DNA of 6,838 nt, from positions 1-6,838 of the forward strand of contig JAJOKK010000123.1 of NCBI GenBank assembly GCA_021129875.1, written 5' to 3'. The DNA comes from Candidatus Bipolaricaulota bacterium. Lineage in GTDB: Bacteria; Bipolaricaulota; Bipolaricaulia; UBA7950; UBA9294. Positions 1-4,758 of this stretch are shown here, in pieces. The number at the start of each line of letters is the position of its first letter. Position 1 is the first letter of the stretch. The notes under the pieces were generated by a model. The model worked only from the letters and a program-made list of their open reading frames with translations. It ran no database searches and was not told where the DNA came from. A program made the position numbers and the translations under genes.

Positions 1-45
1 GCATCGGGGGGTGTAGTAGCCGAAGAGGGGTTTACTGCACCCCCC
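1..45 (-). repeat. Dispersed repeat unit, inverted copy, cut by the window edge
   Basis: The reverse complement of these bases matches the first half of the unit at 3256-3346. Both share the GGGGG-TG-N-AGTA start, a variable middle, then CGGCTACTACACC and a C-rich end. GGGTGCAGTA and TACTACACCC are self-complementary with one mismatch, so the unit folds into a hairpin. It points towards the copy at 118-207. Confidence 0.75.
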
Positions 46-153
46 AGGAGCGCAGAGAGCGCTGAGATCTAGCATTAAGGTTCTCATTCCACTCTCTGCG
101 TGCTCCGCGGTCTTAGAGGGTGGAGTAAGTCCCAATTCGTTCACTACACCTCC
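1..153. repeat. Long imperfect inverted repeat (REP/BIME- or MITE-like structure)
   Basis: Two opposed repeat units plus their spacer make one large imperfect palindrome. GGTGTAGT (10-17) pairs with ACTACACC (143-150). TACTGCACCC (33-42) pairs with GGGTGGAGTA (118-127) with one mismatch. The inner arms CGCAGAGAG (51-59) and CTCTCTGCG (92-100) pair perfectly around a loop of about 32 bases. The inner arms resemble the 'CTCTGCG' type of repeats seen scattered in many environmental genomes. No transposase is present, so any mobility would be supplied elsewhere. The outer end may lie left of the window. Confidence 0.65.
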
Positions 154-534
154 TGAGACGGTGAAAGCTTCTGTTCTGCAAGGAGAAGAGGGTGGTGCAA
201 CAGCCTGTCCAGCCCGGTAGAGAGATCTGCACTTGCACACGCTCCCGCGAAACCCTAACGCAATTGTAAGTACCGCCTTAAGTGCAGCCGGGTCAGTTGT
301 CTTGGTGATCAGGTAATACGACGGTTTTGGATCACTCTTATCATCACACTCGCAATAGAACAGTTCTCTATATTCGGAAGAGAGGGTCCGTAGCTGCAGT
401 CGGCAATTTGGAACCGTAAAGAACAGATCCTCCTGCTGAAGCTCCGTGCAAGGCATATCACTGATTGCGTCGATGCGGCGGCGCAAGAGAGCGACGTCCT
501 CGATCTGCGCTTTAATTTCGATGTTCATTGCCAT
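1..534 (-). CDS. CYTH-domain (class IV adenylate cyclase-like) protein, 3' part replaced by repeat DNA, runs off the window
   Basis: Reading leftwards from ATG at 534-532 the frame stays open to base 1 (178 codons, no stop seen). Residues 1-110 look like the CyaB/CYTH triphosphate-tunnel family: NIEIKA at 4-9 (the ExExK strand), QEDLFFTVPN at 34-43 followed by RLQLRT, PSYYLI at 71-76, and an ALGFRG...KCRSLYRAGQ stretch at 92-110. These enzymes act on triphosphate substrates (ATP to cAMP, thiamine triphosphate or inorganic triphosphate). After Gln110 the expected acidic strands are absent. The frame instead reads through repeat copies at 207-118 and 45-1, giving a Cys/Pro/Ser-rich tail without family character. 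The start at 534 is preferred because GGAAG lies 6 nt upstream; Met3 (528) is the alternative. It begins 38 nt after the prfB stop, so is probably co-transcribed. Several Cys stand where Arg or Tyr is usual. Probably a broken gene; an intact chimera is less likely. Confidence 0.72.
   Translation of the reverse strand, partial: MAMNIEIKAQIEDVALLRRRIDAISDMPCTELQQEDLFFTVPNCRLQLRTLSSEYRELFYCECDDKSDPKPSYYLITKTTDPAALKAVLTIALGFRGSVCKCRSLYRAGQAVAPPSSPCRTEAFTVSGGVVNELGLTPPSKTAEHAESGMRTLMLDLSALCAPGGCSKPLFGYYTPRC
118..207 (+). repeat. Dispersed 90-bp repeat unit, copy 2
   Basis: This copy shares about 90 bp with 3256-3346. The first 15 bases are identical, then comes a diverged loop, ACTACACC, the exact block GAGACGGTGAAAGCTTC continuing through TGTTCTGCAA, and a last part ending GTGCAAC-R-GCCTG. 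The similarity stops at GCCTG (207), which coincides with the end of CYTH homology read from the other strand. The first 35 bases form an imperfect hairpin (GGGTGGAGTA against ACTACACC). Confidence 0.85.
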
Positions 535-572
535 TGGTCACTTCCGATTCTGTTCTTCTCGGTAGAAGCAGG

Positions 573-1665
573 CTATCTGTTGTCCGCTTCCTGTTCCAAG
601 TAGATCTCGATGAACCGGGAGATATCCCCATCGAGAACCGCTTCAACGTTTCCCGTCTCCATACCGGTGCGGTGGTCTTTCACCATCTGGTAGGGATGAA
701 GGACGTAGGAGCGAATCTGGCTCCCCCACTCAATTTCCTGTAATTCTCCCTGTAGCTCCTCCAGCCTCTTCGCCTCCTGCCGACGAAGGAGGTCCCCCAG
801 GCGGGCACGTAGAACACGCATCGCCGACTCCTTATTCTGTCGCTGGCTCCGTTCGTTCTGGCAGGAGACGACGAGCCTGGTCGGAAGGTGGGTGATGCGC
901 ACTGCGGAATCGGTGACATTGACATGCTGGCCCCCGGCGCCGGAGGAGCGGTAGGTATCGATGCGCAGGTCCTTGGAATCAATCTCCAGTTCCTGCTCCG
1001 CGGTGACCGGGACGATGCTCGCTGCGGCGAACGAGGTGTGCCGGCGGCGAGCTGGATCGAACGGGGAGATCCTCACCAGACGATGGACCCCTTTTTCGCT
1101 CTTGAGGTTCCCGTAGGCGTATTGCCCCTTGATCTCCAGTGTGGCGCTGCGTATCCCCGCTTCATCGCCCGAACTCGCCTCGAGGAGTGAGGCTTTAAAC
1201 CCTGCGCGTTCGCAGTAACGTCCGTACATCCGCAGGAGCATCCCCGCCCAGTCCTGAGAGTCGGTCCCCCCAGCGCCGGCATTGATCGAAAAGTAGCAAT
1301 CTGCAGGATCGTAAGGGCCGGAGAAGGTGAGCTCGATATGCAAAGCACGGAGCCGCTTCTCAACTGCGAAGAGCCGCGATGAAGTGGACGCTAATTCCTC
1401 TTCATCATCCAGTTCTATCGCCATCTGACGCAGGAGTTCTACCTCCTCGATCTCCGCAACCATGCTCCGATAAGAGGATAGGCGGGAGCAGTCTTGCTCC
1501 AGGCGACGGCTCATCTCCAAGGCACGCTCTCGATCCTCCCAGAACCCTGGAGAAGCCATTTCCTTCTCTAGCCCATCGATCCGTACCTCGATCCCCGCCG
1601 GGTCAAAGGTGATCACCAATTCGTGCCAGCCGTTCGCGTAGGTTTAAAAGTATCTCTCGCTCCAT
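573..1665 (-). CDS. prfB: Peptide chain release factor 2 (RF2), expressed by programmed +1 frameshift
   Basis: RF2 recognises UGA and UAA stop codons in the ribosomal A site and triggers peptide release. The zero frame starts at ATG 1665-1663, with AGGAGG at 1677-1672 (6 nt spacing). It runs 20 codons to CTT (1608-1606) followed by in-frame TGA (1605-1603). Skipping T1605 moves reading to GAC (1604-1602) and opens 343 more codons to TAG at 575-573, for 363 residues in all (E. coli RF2 has 365). The N-terminal coiled-coil domain is followed by DCYFSINAGAGGTDSQDWA, the stop-codon-recognition SPF tripeptide at about residues 200-202, and the catalytic GGQ at about 244-246. GWGSQIRSYVLHPY and a DHRTG loop lie near the C-terminus. 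Low RF2 favours the shift over termination at TGA, so the gene regulates itself. It lies in a minus-strand cluster after a small membrane-protein gene and before a CYTH gene. A naive gene call would start at TTG 1619 and miss the first 20 codons. Confidence 0.97.
1602..1608 (-). promoter_or_regulatory. Programmed +1 frameshift site of prfB (CTT TGA C)
   Basis: The minus strand reads CTT TGA C at codons 20-21 of prfB, identical to the canonical RF2 slip site. The Leu tRNA moves from CTT to TTT when UGA decoding is slow, and GAC is read next. The protein frame before the site begins at a good Shine-Dalgarno/ATG, and the frame after it encodes unmistakable RF2. Just upstream is GGTGATC (1617-1611), complementary to the usual 3' end of 16S rRNA, but not at the classical 3-nt spacing. 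Confidence 0.96.
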
Positions 1666-1846
1666 GGGAGCCCTCCTTTTCCTTTTCAGGTGGCGATAGG
1701 GAATCCCTGGGCACAGGATTGCCCCAGTGAGTCGGATCGTTCAAGCTGCGGCGAAGCCAGACTATCAACAGAAAGAGCGCATATACTGCCGCCACCATGA
1801 TGACAAGGCTTATAACCCGAAATACAGTCACTACAAACAAGCCCAT
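1613..1846 (-). CDS. Small single-pass membrane protein of unknown function, overlapping the prfB start
   Basis: This is a 77-residue frame from ATG 1846-1844 to TGA 1615-1613. GGAGG at 1858-1854 sits 7 nt before the ATG, and a promoter lies just upstream, so expression is plausible. The frame could be extended upstream to 1921, but that start would precede the promoter. Residues about 3-31 form a long hydrophobic segment (VISLVIMVAAVYALFLLIVW), followed by RRSLN and a charged Pro-rich tail with PPEKEKEG. A membrane anchor with the tail in the cytoplasm is inferred from the positive residues after the helix. I recognise no family. The last 53 nt overlap prfB in another frame, and prfB's ribosome-binding site lies inside this gene. 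Its stop is 4 nt before the prfB slip codon. It may be a coupled leader for prfB or an independent membrane protein. The C-terminal 20 residues are constrained by the prfB overlap. Confidence 0.6.
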   Translation of the reverse strand: MGLFVVTVFRVISLVIMVAAVYALFLLIVWLRRSLNDPTHWGNPVPRDSLSPPEKEKEGSHGARDTFKPTRTAGTNW

Positions 1847-1880
1847 GTCCCCCCCTCCACAAATATTTGGCACCGTCGGT

Positions 1881-1909
1881 ACAATAGCGGTAATTGAGGA
1901 TCGAGTCAA
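1881..1909 (-). promoter_or_regulatory. Sigma70-type promoter for the membrane protein-prfB-CYTH cluster
   Basis: The minus strand shows TTGACT (1909-1904), a 17-nt spacer and TATTGT (1886-1881). This is a near-consensus -35 with ideal spacing and a moderate -10. Transcription would begin near 1874, leaving a leader of about 28 nt to the Shine-Dalgarno and ATG of the small membrane protein. Confidence 0.6.
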
Positions 1910-2068
1910 ATCTTGATTCACGATGCGTTCCCTTCCCTTGTGCCGCGGGCCGACGACAGGCCGGTAGCAAATCCAAAGTTGTGACTATAGAAAATCCCCC
2001 TGTTTTTAGACCAGGCCCCTTTAGTGCGAGGTTGCCTGATCGCGGGATGGTCTCTACGAACTGGGGTC

Positions 2069-2099
2069 TTTCCGGTTGTCGGTCGGATTCAGGTATACT
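2069..2099 (+). promoter_or_regulatory. Possible promoter for the RIO kinase gene
   Basis: TATACT at 2094-2099 is a good -10 hexamer. The only -35 candidate at a tolerable distance is weak (TTTCCG at 2069-2074, 19-nt spacer). A start near 2106 would give a leader of about 100 nt before GTG 2205. The 283-base divergent intergenic region (1922-2204) otherwise shows no gene or strong repeat to me. Confidence 0.3.
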
Positions 2100-2204
2100 T
2101 ACAGAATGTTCGAAGGATAGGCAGTCAGCTGCTCGATCAATCCGGGTCGGGCTGCCAAGTATCGGTCTTACAGGTGCAAACAAGAGGCGATTAGTAGGAG
2201 GTGC

Positions 2205-3032
2205 GTGGTCAGATACAACGACGATTTGGTGAAACCGAAAGAACGACCTTTGTTCCGTTCGGCGGAACAGGGCGATGAGGCTAAGAGCGTTGAGGAAGCT
2301 CTTCTGAAGCGGCTCAATCCACTGATTAAGGACGGCTTGATCGACGAAGTCCTCTACCCTGTTCAGAGTGGGAAAGAGGCGATCGTCTACTGCTGCCGCG
2401 CCAACCCATCGCTTGAACGGGACCTGGTTGCCGCCAAGCTATTCCGTCCGTACGAAACTCGTAGCTTTAAGAAGGATGCGATCTATCAGCAGGGGCGCGA
2501 ACGGACCTCCCGCCCCAACGCACGCACCCTTCGCTCGCTGGGGAAGAAGACACGCCGCGGACGACTCAACAAGTTCAACGCATGGATTACGCACGAAGAG
2601 CGAACGTTGCGGATGCTTCGGCAAGCGGGGGCTCATGTTCCTGCACCGATCGTGCGGGTAGGTCCGGTCATCCTCATGGATTATATCGGTGACCGCGAAA
2701 GACCGGCGCCGATCATGATCAACGTCTCCATCGAGCCGGAAGAGGCTGAGCGGCTCTGCGCAAGCATCCTGTGGAATGTGGACCTGTTTCTCGCCCACAA
2801 CCGCGTCCATGCCGACCTGTCAGCGTACAATGTTTTATATTGGGACAACAAAGCGACGATCATCGACTTTCCTCAGTCTGTCGACCCGCGTTACAATCCA
2901 GACTCATTCGCGCTTCTCGTCCGCGATATCGAGAAGATCACCGGGCATTTTTCCAAGCTTGGCGCCGGCAAGGTCAACCCGACCGAACATGCTCTTGCCC
3001 TCTGGCGAAAGCATGTCGACCGGCAGTGCTGA
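2205..3032 (+). CDS. RIO1-like atypical serine kinase/ATPase (bacterial RIO kinase)
   Basis: The 275-residue product has the RIO-family kinase core. SGKEAIVY at 55-62 is the nucleotide-binding loop equivalent, and K78 in VAAKLF is the likely ATP-anchoring lysine. The block FNAWITHEERTLRMLRQAG (124-142) matches the RIO1 helix with its Glu, and VILMDYIG (155-162) is the hinge. HADLSAYNVLY (202-212) is the catalytic loop with D204 and N209, and IIDFPQSV (219-226) carries the metal-binding D221. RDIEKI at 240-245 fits the RIO1 C-terminal helix. The canonical DFG and activation loop of ordinary kinases are absent, as expected. Archaeal and eukaryotic RIO1 acts in small ribosomal subunit maturation; the bacterial role is not established, so a link to the ribosome is inference. 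The start is GTG 2205, with AGGAGG at 2196-2201 unusually close (3 nt). The pairing can extend into GTG, and no better start exists. It is divergent from the prfB cluster and is followed by gene debris. Confidence 0.9.
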   Translation: MVRYNDDLVKPKERPLFRSAEQGDEAKSVEEALLKRLNPLIKDGLIDEVLYPVQSGKEAIVYCCRANPSLERDLVAAKLFRPYETRSFKKDAIYQQGRERTSRPNARTLRSLGKKTRRGRLNKFNAWITHEERTLRMLRQAGAHVPAPIVRVGPVILMDYIGDRERPAPIMINVSIEPEEAERLCASILWNVDLFLAHNRVHADLSAYNVLYWDNKATIIDFPQSVDPRYNPDSFALLVRDIEKITGHFSKLGAGKVNPTEHALALWRKHVDRQC

Positions 3033-3035
3033 GAA

Positions 3036-3116
3036 GTGGTCTACAAGAGGGTTAAGGTTGGGTTGATTCTCAACTTTAAGAAAGCTGGACTGGAATGGAA
3101 ACGGATCGTCCTCTGA
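3036..3116 (+). pseudogene. C-terminal remnant resembling a GxxExxY-family protein
   Basis: Directly after the RIO kinase stop, and in the same frame, 26 codons run from GTG 3036 to TGA 3114-3116. They contain KVGLILNF (residues 7-14) and LEWKRIVL at the end. This strongly resembles the last strand and tail of GxxExxY proteins, which typically end with a K-x-G-L-L-x-N-F block and a hydrophobic R-x-V/I end. No upstream part of that family is present: the preceding frame is the kinase. I see no Shine-Dalgarno for the GTG. It is best read as a leftover fragment of a lost gene whose other end was deleted. A chance resemblance cannot be excluded over such a short length. Confidence 0.45.
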
Positions 3117-3255
3117 GTAGTGTAGTATGGATGAGCAGCAGAGTCTGTTGCGTCAAACTCATCCACTGCGCGTCTTCAAACCTGGTTGCTGAGCAAAGCC
3201 GCCTGTCTGCCAGCCAGCCAGGGAGGCTACATCAGTAATTTTAAGCATGCTCTGG

Positions 3256-3346
3256 GGGTGGAGTAAGTCCTCAATCGGCTACTACACCCTCCCGAGACGG
3301 TGAAAGCTTCTGTTCTGCAAAGAAGAGAGGGTTGTGCAACGGCCTG
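3256..3346 (+). repeat. Dispersed 91-bp repeat unit, copy 3
   Basis: This is the best-formed copy. GGGTGGAGTA (3256-3265) and TACTACACCC (3280-3289) pair with one mismatch, and CTTCT/AGAAG (from 3308) can form a second small stem. It is one base longer than the copy at 118-207, the extra base lying in the C-rich segment. It is intergenic and has no coding sense of its own that I can see. Confidence 0.85.
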
Positions 3347-3428
3347 AGCAGTACTTGTAGATAATTTCTTCGAATGTTGATCTGTGTATATCAATGTCAA
3401 TTTGTAGTTTTAGCCCTACAATCGCTGA

Positions 3429-3614
3429 TTAGACAACGATTGCAGTGACCGGACACTGATCGATCGCGTCCTCGATGCAGTCAGCATCAAGATCGGCGTC
3501 GGCCTTGACCAGAGCTACTCTGCTCGCGTCGTCCATCTCAAATACCTCTGTGCAGACCAGAGCGCACAGAGCACAACCGATACAGAGATCTTTATCGACT
3601 GTGGGGTTTGCCAT
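3429..3614 (-). CDS. Monocluster [4Fe-4S] ferredoxin
   Basis: This is a 61-residue cytoplasmic electron carrier. CIGCALC at residues 11-17 supplies three cluster ligands (C11, C14, C17) and C54 in QCP the fourth. C21 and C46 occupy the positions that form a disulfide in Thermotoga maritima ferredoxin, which has 60 residues and the same spacing. A second cluster motif is absent, so only one [4Fe-4S] is expected. Thr replaces the usual Pro after C21. The protein is acidic, as is typical. The start at ATG 3614 is supported by GGAG at 3625-3622 (7 nt) and by homology beginning there. The frame continues upstream to 4022 but overlaps the divergent gene and lacks family character. Its partners are probably oxidoreductases or hydrogenases elsewhere in the genome; none is encoded nearby. 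Confidence 0.95.
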   Translation of the reverse strand: MANPTVDKDLCIGCALCALVCTEVFEMDDASRVALVKADADLDADCIEDAIDQCPVTAIVV

Positions 3615-3653
3615 TTTTGCTCTCCTTTTTGGGGTGAGGACCTTGGTGTGAGA

Positions 3654-3682
3654 ACTATAGCATGTCGTGCCTTCACTGGCCA
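3654..3682 (-). promoter_or_regulatory. Extended -10 promoter of the ferredoxin gene
   Basis: The minus strand has TATAGT at 3659-3654 preceded by TGC, an extended -10 element. A weak -35 (TGGCCA, 3682-3677) lies 17 nt upstream. Transcription would start near 3647, leaving a leader of about 33 nt to ATG 3614. Confidence 0.55.
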
Positions 3683-3689
3683 CTATATG

Positions 3690-3719
3690 TTGGAAGGGGG
3701 CGCGATGATCCGCTATAGT
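3690..3719 (+). promoter_or_regulatory. Promoter of the TatT-like/methyltransferase/MurE cluster
   Basis: TTGGAA (3690-3695), an 18-nt spacer and TATAGT (3714-3719) form a reasonable sigma70-type promoter. The predicted start near 3726 leaves a leader of about 28 nt to ATG 3754. It stands back-to-back with the ferredoxin promoter. Confidence 0.5.
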
Positions 3720-3753
3720 TAATCCAGAAACTGCGTGCGAAAAGGGGGAAGAT

Positions 3754-4707
3754 ATGAATAAGAAGATGTGGTTGATTATCCTTCTGGTCTCAGTCGGTTG
3801 GGTGGCTGTCTCCGGGCAGGCGGGCGTCGAACAGGCGCTGGCGCTCTTCTCGGCCGATTCCAACATAATGGTCGAATACTCTGAAGAGGGGCAGGCACAG
3901 TTGGAAGAGGCGATCGTACTCCTCAAGGAGGCCCTGGGTATTCCTGCTCGGTTGGATGAGACCAACAAGGAGACCTTGATGGCCTTCCCAATCAATCCAG
4001 AGAAGAAGGACCTTGCGACCAAGCTCTCCCAGGCCTACTACACCTTGGCCGATGTCTTCTTTCGTAGGGAGCCGAACAGGGTCATGGAGACGCACATCAA
4101 GGGGAGGAACTGGGGATTCAAGAGCTTGCGAATGAATCCGGCGTTCGTGGTCTTGGAACAGCAAGAAGGGTTCCTCGTCGCTGTCCGGGCGGAGACGGAC
4201 CTAGCCGCGCTATACTGGACAAAGGTCAATTGGATGCGCATCGCCGAGCTTGACATGATGGCTGCGGTCAGGGGACGGATCCCCCCGCAGGCGAAGGTCC
4301 TTGCCGAGCGGACGCTCGAGCTCGATGCAAGTTTCATGAACTACGGTCCCTATCGCACGTTAGGTGCGTTCTGGTCTGGCCTCCCCAGCGATCCGATCTC
4401 CCCGCTCTTCATCGGTGGTCTGCGACAGGACTTCGATAGAGCTCTATCGTACCTCTGCCGAGTGGTAGATGAGCCGGAGTTCTGCGTTGCACACGCAGAG
4501 TTGGTCAATCCGACCGTCGACGAGTACTTTGAGAACAGGGTGTTCTTTGTGAAGTTCTATCTGATACCGTTGGAGCACTGGGCAGCGGCGGTGCGGATAC
4601 TAGAGAGCGTCCTCGAAGATCCGATCGGCGAGACCTATATACTTTACAACGCGTTCTACCAGGAGATCGCCCGTGAACTCCTCAAAGAGGTACGGGCTAA
4701 CCTGTAA
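3754..4707 (+). CDS. Exported TatT-like (TRAP transporter T-component family) helical-repeat protein
   Basis: The 317-residue product starts with a Sec signal peptide: KK at 3-4, hydrophobic core LIILLVSVGWVAV, likely cleavage after SGQA (23). No lipobox Cys follows, so a soluble or loosely attached extracytoplasmic protein is predicted. The mature part is helical and TPR-like: a segment at 44-64, LSQAYYTLADVFF (91-103), then AALYWTKVNWMRIAEL (151-166). It continues with AERTLELDASFMNYGPYRTLGAFWSGLPSD (184-213) and GGLRQDFDRALSYL (221-234). The ALYW, LELD and G-x-x-R-x-LG...LP pattern recalls the TatT family (Treponema TP0956), which associates with periplasmic TRAP binding proteins. No TRAP subunits are encoded here, so a transport role is only inferred. 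Family assignment is by pattern, not search. The ribosome-binding site GGGGG (3744-3748) is 5 nt from ATG. It is first in an apparent operon. Confidence 0.7.
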   Translation: MNKKMWLIILLVSVGWVAVSGQAGVEQALALFSADSNIMVEYSEEGQAQLEEAIVLLKEALGIPARLDETNKETLMAFPINPEKKDLATKLSQAYYTLADVFFRREPNRVMETHIKGRNWGFKSLRMNPAFVVLEQQEGFLVAVRAETDLAALYWTKVNWMRIAELDMMAAVRGRIPPQAKVLAERTLELDASFMNYGPYRTLGAFWSGLPSDPISPLFIGGLRQDFDRALSYLCRVVDEPEFCVAHAELVNPTVDEYFENRVFFVKFYLIPLEHWAAAVRILESVLEDPIGETYILYNAFYQEIARELLKEVRANL

Positions 4708-4758
4708 GGGGTTGGTTGCGGAGCGATCTGCGAGAGACGCCTCGGGCCCTTCTCGCGG

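Larger units (their letters stand above)
3033..3428. other. 396-base gene-poor stretch between the RIO kinase and ferredoxin genes
   Basis: It holds the GxxExxY-like remnant (3036-3116), two simple hairpins (TTAAGGTTG 3052-3060 with CAACTTTAA 3071-3079; TGGATGAG 3128-3135 with CTCATCCA 3158-3165) and the third repeat copy (3256-3346). An AT-richer tail (3351-3428) contains an inverted pair TTGTAG 3402-3407 / CTACAA 3416-3421, which could form a weak hairpin just downstream of the ferredoxin gene. No hairpin has a convincing U-tract, so none is called a terminator. I find no intact gene here. Confidence 0.6.

Noticed and set aside
1..207. CRISPR array
   Set aside because: The units are only two, inverted relative to one another, about 90 bp long, and lack regular spacers.
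1686..2183. 165-codon minus-strand open frame
   Set aside because: It overlaps the better-supported membrane-protein gene in another frame, crosses the promoter at 1881-1909, and has Cys/Ser/Pro-rich shadow-like composition with no motif.
1894..2232. 112-codon plus-strand open frame before the RIO kinase
   Set aside because: It overlaps the kinase start, has no ribosome-binding site, and its product has no recognisable fold. It covers the divergent promoter region.
3052..3079. Intrinsic terminator after the RIO kinase
   Set aside because: The 9-bp stem is AT-rich with a G-T pair and no T-run follows. It also lies within the GxxExxY-like codons.
3615..4022. Upstream extension of the ferredoxin frame
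   Set aside because: It would overlap the TatT-like gene on the other strand and its promoter. The Shine-Dalgarno and homology both place the start at 3614.
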